Source of the DNA: JAHELQ01 sp964491915
Lineage (GTDB): Bacteria > Acidobacteriota > Aminicenantia > UBA2199
Length of the DNA: 64,000 nt
Assembly: GCA_964491915.1 (NCBI GenBank)
Contig: CAZBHS010000025.1
Location: 16,846 to 80,845, forward strand
Reading direction: 5' to 3'
Shown here: piece by piece, positions 9,063-18,551 of the stretch
How positions within the stretch are numbered: the stretch's first letter is position 1
Layout of the letters: every line of letters starts with the position of its first letter
Notes under the pieces: model-generated
What the model saw: only the letters and a program-made list of their open reading frames with translations
Told to the model about the DNA's origin: nothing
Database searches by the model: none
Translations under genes and position numbers: made by a program

Positions 9063-12000
9063 TTATCGGCCCAAGTTACGGCGACCGAGTTTGTTTCCAT
9101 TGGCATCCAGTTTGAAGAGCAAGAAATCGGGATAACCTGGAGTTGTGCAGAAGGAGTAGGAATATCCGGCCACCATGTAGTTGCCGTCGGCGTCCTGGTA
9201 GACGGAGAAGGCCGCGTCGTCTCCAGTTCCACCGTAATTCTTGTGCCAGACCTCGTTTCCGTCGGCGTCCAACTTGTAGATGATGAAATCCTTTCCGCCA
9301 TTGGTGAAGGATTGACTGGAGCCGGCGAGAATGAATCCACCGTCGGCGGTCTGGCGAATAGCGTGCGCTTCGTCGTCCGCCGCGCCGCCGAAATTCTTTT
9401 GCCACAATAGGGCGCCGTTGTGGTTGATCCGGTAGACAATGATATCCCCTAGACCGTTGGTGTAGGACTTACTCTGTCCGCAGAAGGCGAAGCCGCCGTC
9501 GGCAGTCTGAATCACGCCATTTCCACCGGCGTCATCCGGTCCCAACGCGATTTCGTCTTGAGCGCCGCCGAAATTTTTTCGGGCCTCTTTATTTCCGTCG
9601 GCGTCCAATTTGAATAGCAAGAAATCTTTGCCGCCATTGGTGAAGCTTGTGCTCTCGCCGAACAGGACAAAACCGGCGTCCGTGGTCTGGATAACCGATG
9701 TTCCGGTATCCTCGCCTGCGCCCCCGAAGTTTTTCTGCCACAACGGATGTCCGTCGGCATCCAACTTATATATTAGGTAATCGGTCGAGCCGTTGGTGAA
9801 AGAGAATGAGACGCCGAAGACCACGTAGCCGCCGCCGACTATTTCTTTCACGCTAAACGAAGCGTCGTCCGCGACACCGCCGAGATTGACTGTTCGCTGG
9901 AGTTTTCCGGTTGAATCGATTTTGAATAGAATCAAGTCGTATCCGCCATTGGTATATGAGTCGCTGAAACCACAAAGAATAAAGCCGTTGTCAGCCGTCC
10001 GTTCAGCGTGAAAAATCTGCTCGTCTCTGATGCCGCCGAGATTTATCTGCCATTCTTTACGACCGTCGGCCCCCAGCTTGTACGCCAGGGCATCGGTTCC
10101 GCCATTGGTGATGGAATCGCAATGGCCGGCCATCAGGAAGCCGCCGTCGCCGGCATCCACGATGGAGTAGCACCATTCGGAGTTGCCTGTCACCGGCACA
10201 AAATCGGTGATGGTCCAGAAGCCGTCGTTCTCGCCTTCGATAGATCCATCGGTGGAGGTGATTTTTATTTTACCTTCGCTTGTAGGTTCCGCGGGAATGG
10301 TCCAGGTATAAGAACCATTATTGGCGACAGTTTCCATAAACGTATAACTCGATCCTCCATCGGTTGAGTAATAGAGGGACACCATTTCCAGACTGGCATT
10401 CGAAACGGTCCAGGTTATATCCGTGTAATCCCCGCTATAGAGGACATCGCCATTAGTGGGAGCGGTGACCGTGATTTCCGGCGCCATCGCTCCGGCCATC
10501 GCGCTATTGACATTCAAGCGGCCGCCGGTGACGCATTTGCCGTCGAGAGTGGCCAACGAATCCACATTGGTCAATATCCGGTCGATCAGTTGAGCCATTG
10601 TTTCGCCGGTAAAATGGCCGGCCAACAAGGCGTAGGCTCCTGCCACATGGGGTGTTGCCATGGAGGTGCCGTTCCAACTGTCGTAAGAGTTGTCATAAGA
10701 ATAAATTCCTACGCCAACATTGTCAATGAGCCAGCCTTTCATAAATCCACTGTTGGTGCCATCCGACACAAAATGAAAGCGGAAACGGAAGTTGGCGGTT
10801 TTATACAATAAGGGGATTTCAAATTCTTTGGTTTGCCAATAATGCATATATCCGGCTTCATTAACACATTCCCCAAGGACAATCCAACTTGCGCCACTGT
10901 TATTGGATATCTCCAGATATGCGTGGTCGTTATCCAGACCGGCGTCCAACAGCCAGGCGGCGTCAAATGTGATTCCCACCGTATTCCTGGTATAACCGCT
11001 CAGATCGATATCAGCAGCGGTTGAGAGATAAGAATCAGTGCCCACCAAATAATCGACGGCGGGACTATCGCTCCAGAAGTTAGTGGAATTCTGATATGTG
11101 GGATCCGCGATAAATTCATTGTCCGTGCAAATTCCCCAGCTATTGTTGGTTCCGCCGGTGGTCCAATTGGCGCTGCCGGATTCCATATCGTCGTAGAATA
11201 TGGTTGGATCGAGAGAGATGGGGATGGTGCTCAAAATGGCGATTCCCGGAGCTCCGATATCGACCGAGGTGGCGCCGTAATTGAGGCCGCCGTAGACATC
11301 GGAGTGATTGGTGGCTGTGACGGCGATGATGTTGGTGGAGGTATAAGACGAGGGGTAGTGGGGCGTCGCGTCATTGTCCGTACCGTCATTTCCCGCGGCG
11401 GCGCAAAATACGATGCCGGCGGCTCCGGCGTTGTCGATGGCGGTTTTCAATAAATCATTATACCCGGTGCCTCCCCAGGAGGCGTTGATGGCCACGACAT
11501 TTTGGCCGCGGTTCACCTTTTGGTCGATGGCGTATTCGATACAAGCGATGGCGTTACTGTCCCAGCCGTTTCCGCCGGCATTGTCGAACATTTTGAGGGC
11601 CATGAGTTTGACATTCCAATTGACGCCGGTAATGCCGAGGCTGTTATCACCGACTGCGCCGATGGTGCCTGCGCAATGGGTGCCGTGGCCAAAGCCGTCC
11701 ATGGGGTCCATATCCGGGATAACTCCCAGATCGCCGGCGGCGTCGATACCATAAATATCATCAATGTAACCGTTGCCGTCGTCATCGGTTAAGGGCCTGC
11801 CGCTGGCTTCCGCTTCATTGATCCATATATTCGTCGCGAGATCGGGGTGAGGATAGGCGATACCGGTGTCGATCACAGCGACGACGACATTTCTCGAGCC
11901 GGTGGTGGTATTCCACGCTTCCGGGGCGTCGATATCCGCATCCGACACTCCGCCGGTCTGTCCGGTGTTATGAAGTCCCCAGAGTTCGGAATAGCGGGCG

Positions 12001-12386
12001 TCGTTTGGAGTGGCGTCCAATTGACGGCGGTAATTGGGGGAAATCGCCGCCACCGAGGGGTGGTTTTTCAAGGCCAGGATCATCTGCTCGGTTGTCCCAG
12101 AAGATTTCATCAGGACAATCTCGTTTCCAGTACGCCGGGACAATAGCTCAAAGCGCTTTTGGATGCGCATCCCGCGCGAACCGGCGATCCGGTTTACCGA
12201 GTTGGCGTTGACCCCCCTGACAAACTTGACCAGGAGCTCGCCCTCGGCATATGGTATGATGCTCTTCCGGTTTTCATCAGACACAATCTTTTTTTGGGGA
12301 CCCTTGACCGGAAAGCCGGCATGGGCCATCGTGGTGATAAAAAAGAGGAAGAGAAGCAACAAAAGAGTACTTTTTTTATAATCCAT
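9063..12386 (-). CDS. Secreted subtilisin-like serine protease with Ig-like and propeller-like repeats (paralog 2)
   Basis: About 1107 residues. The ATG at 12386 has AGGAGG four bases upstream, the same arrangement as in paralog 1; a TTG one codon earlier is too close to the site. Order of parts: signal peptide ending near MAHA, propeptide, S8 domain with Asp in AVIDTG (near 172), His in GHGTHC (near 236) and Ser in GTSMATPHVAG (near 575), an inserted jelly-roll-like region between His and Ser, an Ig-like domain (PEITVTAPTNG onward) and propeller-like repeats to the C-terminus NLGR. It shares all domains with the downstream gene and most residues in the catalytic core, so the pair arose by tandem duplication. 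It starts 140 bp after gspF on the same strand and is a plausible T2SS substrate. The protease call is firm; the cargo role is inferred. Confidence 0.9.
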   Translation of the reverse strand: MDYKKSTLLLLLFLFFITTMAHAGFPVKGPQKKIVSDENRKSIIPYAEGELLVKFVRGVNANSVNRIAGSRGMRIQKRFELLSRRTGNEIVLMKSSGTTEQMILALKNHPSVAAISPNYRRQLDATPNDARYSELWGLHNTGQTGGVSDADIDAPEAWNTTTGSRNVVVAVIDTGIAYPHPDLATNIWINEAEASGRPLTDDDGNGYIDDIYGIDAAGDLGVIPDMDPMDGFGHGTHCAGTIGAVGDNSLGITGVNWNVKLMALKMFDNAGGNGWDSNAIACIEYAIDQKVNRGQNVVAINASWGGTGYNDLLKTAIDNAGAAGIVFCAAAGNDGTDNDATPHYPSSYTSTNIIAVTATNHSDVYGGLNYGATSVDIGAPGIAILSTIPISLDPTIFYDDMESGSANWTTGGTNNSWGICTDNEFIADPTYQNSTNFWSDSPAVDYLVGTDSYLSTAADIDLSGYTRNTVGITFDAAWLLDAGLDNDHAYLEISNNSGASWIVLGECVNEAGYMHYWQTKEFEIPLLYKTANFRFRFHFVSDGTNSGFMKGWLIDNVGVGIYSYDNSYDSWNGTSMATPHVAGAYALLAGHFTGETMAQLIDRILTNVDSLATLDGKCVTGGRLNVNSAMAGAMAPEITVTAPTNGDVLYSGDYTDITWTVSNASLEMVSLYYSTDGGSSYTFMETVANNGSYTWTIPAEPTSEGKIKITSTDGSIEGENDGFWTITDFVPVTGNSEWCYSIVDAGDGGFLMAGHCDSITNGGTDALAYKLGADGRKEWQINLGGIRDEQIFHAERTADNGFILCGFSDSYTNGGYDLILFKIDSTGKLQRTVNLGGVADDASFSVKEIVGGGYVVFGVSFSFTNGSTDYLIYKLDADGHPLWQKNFGGAGEDTGTSVIQTTDAGFVLFGESTSFTNGGKDFLLFKLDADGNKEARKNFGGAQDEIALGPDDAGGNGVIQTADGGFAFCGQSKSYTNGLGDIIVYRINHNGALLWQKNFGGAADDEAHAIRQTADGGFILAGSSQSFTNGGKDFIIYKLDADGNEVWHKNYGGTGDDAAFSVYQDADGNYMVAGYSYSFCTTPGYPDFLLFKLDANGNKLGRRNLGR

Positions 12387-12525
12387 CAATCCTCCTATAT
12401 TTGATTAAAGATAAATCGACAAAACATTCAATCAAAGCCATTTCTCACTAAATCATTATTTAAGAAACCCGCCGCAAAGTCAATGCAAACTTGCTAAAAA
12501 TATTAACAATGCCCCAAAAACCAGT

Positions 12526-13767
12526 TTAGAAATTAATGTCGCTGAGATTCATGATGATCGGCAAGATAGACATAATCAAGAGTCCGATAAATACTGCGAT
12601 AAACATGATCACCAAAGGCTCCAGCAAGTTCATAAACCGTTTGAGTTTTTTCAAGAAGCGTTGACTCATGAGAGTGTACAACTCATTGAGCACATTGGCC
12701 AGATTACCGGATTCCTCCCCTACCCGGATCATGTTGGGGATGATTTCAGGGAATAGGGCCGCCTCCTTGATGGCGTCCGCCAGGAGTTGCCCCTTACGGA
12801 GGGCCAATGTTACATGGGATAACTTGCGACGTATAGCGGCGGAGGTAAAACTCTCGCTTGCCAGAGTCATGGAGTTGAGAATCGGAACGCCGCCGGACAA
12901 TAAACTGGCCAAAGAATTAAGAAAGCGAATATTTTCAGAAGCGAATTTAATGTTTTTGACAAAGGGGATCTTGTATGGCAGCGCGCTGAGACGACGCCTG
13001 AATTTCGGGTGTCTTCCCAACATCAACACCGCTAAAAGCGATAAAATAAGCGAGATCATGATCAGTTCCTGGTTGGCATTCAGAAAAATACTCAGTTTGA
13101 ATAACAATTTTGTATGCAAGGGCAACACCACTTTGAAACTCTCGACAATATCCTGGAAGCGGGGAATCACAAACACCAACATGATATACACCGCCAACAA
13201 GCTGGTGCCGATCAGAAGAACCGGATAGACCAGGGCGTTGGTGATCTCTGAACGGATGCGAATCCAGCGCTCCAGATTGTCGGCTATTTTTAGAAAGCTT
13301 TCCCCCAAACGTCCGGTTTTTTCTCCCATCTTGATGATGGGGATCAGGGGGCCGAAATCGTAGAAATTTTTGCTGCCCTCCATGTGCAGAATATCGGAAA
13401 AGCTTTTTCCCTCTTTTAGTTGAAACAGAGAATGCTCAAGGAAAGTCCGCAACGAAACTTTGGAGGTCTCGCCGATAATCATGCGAACGCCTTTAGTAAA
13501 GGGTACGCCGGAATTGAGCACAATTCCCATTTCATAAAAAAAATTGTAAATATCTTCGTCATTTACTCTGCGAGCGCCCGCGAGATTCTTTACCCAATCA
13601 ACCGCTTTAGATATTTGAAGTTTATCAGCGCTTTTTTCTTTGTATTCCATCAAGATGAAGCCTTGCTGCCGCACATCGGCTTGCAACGCGACGACATCCT
13701 GGTATTCCCGTGCGATCTCTTCGATCTCGCCCGACTTGTTTAGAATTTTTAACCGGTACATCCCCAT
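12526..13767 (-). CDS. gspF: Type II secretion inner-membrane platform protein GspF
   Basis: A 413-residue polytopic protein of the GspF/PilC family, the inner-membrane platform that couples the GspE ATPase to pseudopilus assembly. Two homologous T2SSF halves are visible, the first around FFYEMGIVLNSGVPFTKGV and the second around FLNSLASLLSGGVPILNSM. Three hydrophobic spans are present, the last at LLEPLVIMFIAVFIGLLIMSIL. It is the last gene of the secretion operon; its ATG follows the gspE stop by one base, implying translational coupling. Length and motifs are normal for the family. Confidence 0.95.
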   Translation of the reverse strand: MGMYRLKILNKSGEIEEIAREYQDVVALQADVRQQGFILMEYKEKSADKLQISKAVDWVKNLAGARRVNDEDIYNFFYEMGIVLNSGVPFTKGVRMIIGETSKVSLRTFLEHSLFQLKEGKSFSDILHMEGSKNFYDFGPLIPIIKMGEKTGRLGESFLKIADNLERWIRIRSEITNALVYPVLLIGTSLLAVYIMLVFVIPRFQDIVESFKVVLPLHTKLLFKLSIFLNANQELIMISLILSLLAVLMLGRHPKFRRRLSALPYKIPFVKNIKFASENIRFLNSLASLLSGGVPILNSMTLASESFTSAAIRRKLSHVTLALRKGQLLADAIKEAALFPEIIPNMIRVGEESGNLANVLNELYTLMSQRFLKKLKRFMNLLEPLVIMFIAVFIGLLIMSILPIIMNLSDINF

Positions 13768-13768
13768 A

Positions 13769-15439
13769 TCACGTCACCCGGAACACCTCTTCGGCGGTTG
13801 TTTTACCTTTGAGCCACTTTACGATGGCGTCATCCCGCAGCGACTTGAAATGCCGCTGACGCAACACGCCACGCAAATAATCATATTCTTTATGTTTCAG
13901 TAGAGCGCCTTTTAGTTCATCGGTGAACTCGAGGATCTCAAACACACCCATTCGGCCGCGGTAACCGGTGCCGGCGCAGACGTCACAGCCCTCGCCTTTG
14001 TAAAAGGAGTTATCTCTGAGACCCAGCTTCGCTTGCACTGTATCGACATTGAGTTCTCGCAAAATCGCCGGATCCGCGATCGCCGGTCGCCGGCAATGGG
14101 GACAAATTCGCCGGACCAACCTCTGGGCGATCACCCCCAGAAGGGATGAATTGACAAGATAATCATCCACTCCCATATCTACCAGGCGCGTAATGGCCGA
14201 TAGGGCGTCGTTGGTATGGAGGGTGGCCAGCACCAGATGGCCGGTCAAGGAGGCGCGGATGGCGATTTCAGCGGTTTCCCGGTCGCGAATTTCACCAATC
14301 ATGATGACATCGGGATCCTGCCGTAAAATATTGCGCAAGATGCTGGCAAAGGTCAGACCAATTTGCTCCAGCACTTGAATTTGCGAAATTCCCTCGATCT
14401 GATACTCAACCGGATCTTCCACGGTGATGATTTTCCTCTCTTTGGTATTCAACTGGCTGAGAATGGAATAGAGAGATGTGGATTTTCCCGAACCGGTGGG
14501 TCCGGTTATCAACACGAGGCCGAAGTTGTGACTGACAAACTTCTTCACCAGGCCGATATCGGACGCTTCCATTCCCAGCGTATCGATATCATAGTTTATA
14601 TTCTCTTTTTCCAACAACCGCATCACGATATTCTCACCATATATGGTGGGCAGGGTGGAAACCCTGATATCAAACAAGCTACCGGACACTCGCAATTGGA
14701 TGCGGCCGTCCTGGGGGAGGCGTTTCTCGCCGATATCCAGATCAGCCATAATCTTGATACGGGAGATAATGGCGGACGCGGTGTCCGCCGACACCTGGTC
14801 GATATCCTGAAGCACGCCGTCGATGCGGTAACGGATTTTGAGATAATCGGAGTGGCTTTCCAAATGGATATCCGATGCCCGGTATTCCGCCGCCCTGGAG
14901 ATCATGGAGTTTACGAACTTGATGATAGGAGCCTCGGCAGCCAGATCTTTGAGTTTCTCGATTTCATCCCGCCCAAACTCGGCCTCGCCTTTTTCAAAAT
15001 GTTTGAGTTGGAAAAAATTGGACAACTCACGGTACTTACGATCGTCCGCCATCAAGAAGACGCGCTCGTAATCGCCATAAAGCCCGCGCACAACCTCGAT
15101 GGGATAGCTGACGAGCGGATCGTTCAACGCAAAGTACATCGTTTGCTCACGGGCGAACAGCGGAATCAATTCATTGGTGATAAACCAATCGGGAGAGATG
15201 TTCTGAAGAGGAGCAAAATCAAGGGTAGAAAAATCCTTGACCACGGATTTCACTTCAGAAACGCCGAATTGCATGGCCAGGGCCGACGCCAATTGCTCTT
15301 CAGATATCACTCCTGAATTCAGCAATATCTCCCCCAGCTTGCCTCCGTATTCCCCCTGGAATTTCAGGGCTTTTTCGATCTCTGTAGATGGAATGGCGAA
15401 ATTGCCGGTCAGCACCTCGCCAAATAAACGCTGCTGCAT
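13769..15439 (-). CDS. gspE: Type II secretion ATPase GspE
   Basis: A 556-residue cytoplasmic assembly ATPase. An N-terminal T2SSE_N-type region (GKLGEILLNSGVISEEQLASAL) precedes the ATPase core with Walker A GPTGSGKST (near residue 315), an Asp box ending in VEDPVE, and Walker B DVIMIGEIRD. A tetracysteine zinc motif, CPHC (near 445) and CDVC (near 485), distinguishes GspE from retraction ATPases. It energises pseudopilus growth through GspF and GspL. The ATG has an AGGAG site, and the gene starts 31 bp after gspG. All catalytic motifs are intact. Confidence 0.96.
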   Translation of the reverse strand: MQQRLFGEVLTGNFAIPSTEIEKALKFQGEYGGKLGEILLNSGVISEEQLASALAMQFGVSEVKSVVKDFSTLDFAPLQNISPDWFITNELIPLFAREQTMYFALNDPLVSYPIEVVRGLYGDYERVFLMADDRKYRELSNFFQLKHFEKGEAEFGRDEIEKLKDLAAEAPIIKFVNSMISRAAEYRASDIHLESHSDYLKIRYRIDGVLQDIDQVSADTASAIISRIKIMADLDIGEKRLPQDGRIQLRVSGSLFDIRVSTLPTIYGENIVMRLLEKENINYDIDTLGMEASDIGLVKKFVSHNFGLVLITGPTGSGKSTSLYSILSQLNTKERKIITVEDPVEYQIEGISQIQVLEQIGLTFASILRNILRQDPDVIMIGEIRDRETAEIAIRASLTGHLVLATLHTNDALSAITRLVDMGVDDYLVNSSLLGVIAQRLVRRICPHCRRPAIADPAILRELNVDTVQAKLGLRDNSFYKGEGCDVCAGTGYRGRMGVFEILEFTDELKGALLKHKEYDYLRGVLRQRHFKSLRDDAIVKWLKGKTTAEEVFRVT

Positions 15440-15470
15440 CGCGGGCTCCTACTTCATCCTCTCGGGCCTT

Positions 15471-15896
15471 TTATTCGGTCCCGACAGTATAGTTAAAAAT
15501 ATCGGCGTTTTCCCCTTCACCGCCCGGTTGTCCGTCGGCTCCGAGACTGGTTATTTCAAACAGATAACTTTTCCCGGGGTAGACATACGCATATTCCCTG
15601 CCCCATGGATCTTTGGGCAGTCCCTTCTCCAGGTATGGGCCGTCCCAATTGTTGATATTAGCCGGCTTTTTCATCAATGCTTCGAGGCCCTCTTCAGTGC
15701 TGGGGTAACGGCCGGTATCCAGTTTGAACATTTTGACGGCGTTTTCCACCATCACGATCTGGGTTTTGGTGATCTGTTTCTTGGATTTTTCCACTTTTTT
15801 AAACAAGCGGGGTACAATCAATGTGGCGATCATACTCATAATGATAACCACGATAATAATTTCAATGAGCGTAAACCCCCTGTCCTTTTTTTTCAT
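15471..15896 (-). CDS. gspG: Major pseudopilin GspG
   Basis: A 141-residue major pseudopilin. It begins with a short basic leader and the prepilin-peptidase site DRG/FTLIEI, with Glu at mature position 5 and a hydrophobic helix IIIVVIIMSMIATLIV. The C-terminal half has the GspG hallmark TGRYPSTEEGLEAL and the calcium-loop region around WDGPYLEKGLPKDPWGREY and SLGADGQPGG. It forms the shaft of the periplasmic pseudopilus. Its ATG overlaps the gspD stop by four bases. A prepilin peptidase (gspO) is needed for its processing and is not in this window. Confidence 0.97.
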   Translation of the reverse strand: MKKKDRGFTLIEIIIVVIIMSMIATLIVPRLFKKVEKSKKQITKTQIVMVENAVKMFKLDTGRYPSTEEGLEALMKKPANINNWDGPYLEKGLPKDPWGREYAYVYPGKSYLFEITSLGADGQPGGEGENADIFNYTVGTE

Positions 15897-18007
15897 TGTC
15901 CATTCTCCATATAAATATATTCGGCGATATTCTTTTTCACTCCGTCCACAATCTCTTTCATCTCACTGCTTTTGCGGATGGTTTTGGAATTGATGAATAC
16001 CACCAATTCCGTTTTGCGGGAGCGGCGGGATGATTTTCTAAAGAGCGATCCCAGAAGGGGAATCTTCGACAATACCGGGATCCCCGATTTGGAATCGGTT
16101 TTCTTTTCCTGGATCAAGCCGCCGATAAAGGCAATTTCACCCTCTTTGACGATCATTGTGGTTTTAATGGTCCGCTTCAGGATTTCCGGCGAAGAGATAT
16201 CGGTCAATTTGTTCTCCTGCGCCTCGCTGATTTCCTGGGAGATTTCCAGGCCGATTTTGTTATCCGACAAAATCGCCGCTTTTACTTTCAATATGATTCC
16301 AGTACTGATATATTGGACCGATCGATAGGGAAAATAATTCTGCGTTCCCGTGGTTTGGTCTCCGCTTGAAGATTGACCCAACTGATTGTAACCGCCGGAT
16401 TCGCTGGAAATCACCGGCACATCGGCGCCCACGGTTATTTCAGCCTCAGCGTTTTCCGCCACCGTCAATTTCGGGGTGGAGATGATGTCAATTTTACTGT
16501 CAGTTACCAGGGCGTTGAGTAAAATCTCAAAGTCGGTCCCGGGAAGTGTACCTCGCAAAAAGGCATTGCTTCCAGAGGGGATGGCATTACTACCGTCGGA
16601 GTTATAACCATTGAACACTCCAAGCCCACCTTTGGTCCCGAAGGAAGTGCGGTAAAGATATTTGTCGATCCAGAATTCCAGGCCCAATTGAGTTTCGCTA
16701 TCGAGCGATATTTCACCGATAATCACTTCCACAAACACCTGGTTCCGGGGAACATCGATTTTCTGGATGATGTCCCTTATCTCCCGGTACTCCACAGGAG
16801 AGGCCACAATCACCAACGTGTTGGTCTCTTTGACCGGAATAACGCTGATGCTTTCGTCGATCTTTTCAGCGGTGGGTTTCGTTTTGGTAGTTTTTGACGA
16901 AGCCAATGACGCCGGAGCGGATTTACGGTTCGGCCCCAGTCCTTCTTTGGCGAATTCTTTCAATACCTGGAACACCGAGTCCACTTCGACATTCTTTAGC
17001 TTATAGGCGTAGACATTGCGGGATTCTCCGGCTGCTTCCGGCACATCCAGGGTTTTGAGCCAATAGAGGACCCGCTCGGCCCACTCGTTTACCGAAGAGA
17101 TAACCAGCAGGCTATTGAGCTTCTCCAATGGAATCAGGAGTAAACTGCGGGCCTCTTCAACCTGTTTTAGGTCTATGCCGTCCGCTTCCAGCAGTTGCTT
17201 GAGCTTTTCGCCGAAATCATAAATATTCCAAAATTTGGGAGACACCATCAATATGGACTTTTCTTTGAATTGCGCCCGGTCGAGAAGATCGATAAACGAC
17301 AGACTGTAGCGAATGTCCTGCACCACCCCGCTGATGACCAAGAGATTCAGGCTTTTGACCACTTGAATCTCTGTGGAAGCCGGCAAACGGGCGGCGAGGA
17401 TTCCCTTCAACGCTTCGGGAGAGATATTGTAAAAGGGCACCATAAAAACAGCTTCGTCCCCTTCGGAGGCATTTAAATCCGCCGGCACGGACCGTCCATA
17501 CACAATCGGACCGCCGAGGGTCAATTTCGTCCCTTTGCGAAGATCAAAAATATAGGTGTTTTGTTTGAGGGTGACCGCTACATTGTGTAGGTCCAGAATG
17601 CTTTGAAATAATTTAAATACATTCTCTTGTTTCAAATCCTCCGTCATCTTGATGGAAAAATTTTTTTTCAACCCCTTGACTGCATCGGACATATAATAAT
17701 TCAGTTTGAACACACCGGACATCATCGCCTCGATAAAATCCGGAACTTCGATATTGTCGAAATTCATCAGGTATTCGCCGGCTTTGGACTGTTCCGCAAT
17801 GGAGGAGATAATAGAACCGGCCTCCGGTTGTTGCACCCAGGAAAAATTTTCCTGCTTGACGGTTTTGCCCGGTCCCGCGCCCGGGGCGGCGTCTTCCTGC
17901 GACACCCCTTTTTTTATCAAGTTGATCGGTTGATGTTTCCGGGGGACACACGACATTGCGAACAGCATCAACGCCAGCAACACGAAACAACATTTGGTTT
18001 GCCTCAT
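15893..18007 (-). CDS. gspD: Type II secretion outer-membrane secretin GspD, itself a lipoprotein
   Basis: A 704-residue secretin that forms the outer-membrane channel. The N-terminus looks like a lipoprotein signal (hydrophobic core, then FAMSC with Cys20), so this secretin may insert without a separate pilotin. Periplasmic N0/N1-N3 type modules follow (for example FVEVIIGEISLDSETQLGLEFWIDKY), with a Ser/Thr/Lys-rich loop in N3. The beta-barrel-forming C-terminal domain contains VPVISSESGG and GEIAFIGGLIQEKK near the gate and end. The ATG follows the stop of the upstream gspC-like gene by one base and uses a GGGGAGG site inside that gene's last codons. It overlaps gspG by four bases. Confidence 0.95.
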   Translation of the reverse strand: MRQTKCCFVLLALMLFAMSCVPRKHQPINLIKKGVSQEDAAPGAGPGKTVKQENFSWVQQPEAGSIISSIAEQSKAGEYLMNFDNIEVPDFIEAMMSGVFKLNYYMSDAVKGLKKNFSIKMTEDLKQENVFKLFQSILDLHNVAVTLKQNTYIFDLRKGTKLTLGGPIVYGRSVPADLNASEGDEAVFMVPFYNISPEALKGILAARLPASTEIQVVKSLNLLVISGVVQDIRYSLSFIDLLDRAQFKEKSILMVSPKFWNIYDFGEKLKQLLEADGIDLKQVEEARSLLLIPLEKLNSLLVISSVNEWAERVLYWLKTLDVPEAAGESRNVYAYKLKNVEVDSVFQVLKEFAKEGLGPNRKSAPASLASSKTTKTKPTAEKIDESISVIPVKETNTLVIVASPVEYREIRDIIQKIDVPRNQVFVEVIIGEISLDSETQLGLEFWIDKYLYRTSFGTKGGLGVFNGYNSDGSNAIPSGSNAFLRGTLPGTDFEILLNALVTDSKIDIISTPKLTVAENAEAEITVGADVPVISSESGGYNQLGQSSSGDQTTGTQNYFPYRSVQYISTGIILKVKAAILSDNKIGLEISQEISEAQENKLTDISSPEILKRTIKTTMIVKEGEIAFIGGLIQEKKTDSKSGIPVLSKIPLLGSLFRKSSRRSRKTELVVFINSKTIRKSSEMKEIVDGVKKNIAEYIYMENGQ

Positions 18008-18008
18008 A

Positions 18009-18551
18009 TCAGAACGACCTCCCCTGATTAGATTGGGTTTGCTTTTTATTTGTTTGTTCCTTTACGCCTGTAAACGCGAATATTTTGTGAGTCTTTTCTT
18101 CGCCCCCTTTCCGGCGAATAACCACAGATGATGTTGTCAACTCTTTTACGGTGCTCTCGCTATTCACCTCTTCCCCCTGGGCGATCAATCTAATTTTCCC
18201 GGAGGGCTTGGTTCTCACCACGAGAAACAATCGGTCCCGCTTAACCACTCCCAATATGTCGAAGCCGGAAATTTTACCGCTACCTTCGGCCGCGGCAGGC
18301 TTCGCTAATGCCCGATTCATAGTAAACACCTCATATAGGTGCAATTGCTGGGGCGGGGGGACGAAACGAAAAAACTCCGGTGCGGGAAAGGGTTGTTGCT
18401 GCGCGACTTGTTTTTGCGGCGCGTTTTTTGACCGCAAATAATTCGCGGCCTGGGAATAGAACTCATAAAACGCCAAAAACGTAGCCGCCAACACGAAGAC
18501 AAAGCCGATCCTATACCAGGTTTTAACGGAGAATTTTTTCGGTAGTTTCAT
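18009..18551 (-). CDS. GspC/PulP-like type II secretion inner-membrane protein
   Basis: A 180-residue bitopic protein. A short basic cytoplasmic tail and one membrane helix (WYRIGFVFVLAATFLAFYEF) are followed by a Pro/Gln-rich periplasmic linker. A small beta-rich domain follows (SGKISGFDILGVVKRDRLFLVV onward, with GKIRLIAQGEEVNSESTVKEL), resembling the homology region of GspC, which contacts the secretin N0 domain. It sits immediately before gspD, where GspC-type proteins are often found, and overlaps the gspM-like gene by four bases. Similarity is structural rather than close in sequence, and no PDZ domain is present, so the subunit name is tentative. Confidence 0.65.
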   Translation of the reverse strand: MKLPKKFSVKTWYRIGFVFVLAATFLAFYEFYSQAANYLRSKNAPQKQVAQQQPFPAPEFFRFVPPPQQLHLYEVFTMNRALAKPAAAEGSGKISGFDILGVVKRDRLFLVVRTKPSGKIRLIAQGEEVNSESTVKELTTSSVVIRRKGGEEKTHKIFAFTGVKEQTNKKQTQSNQGRSF

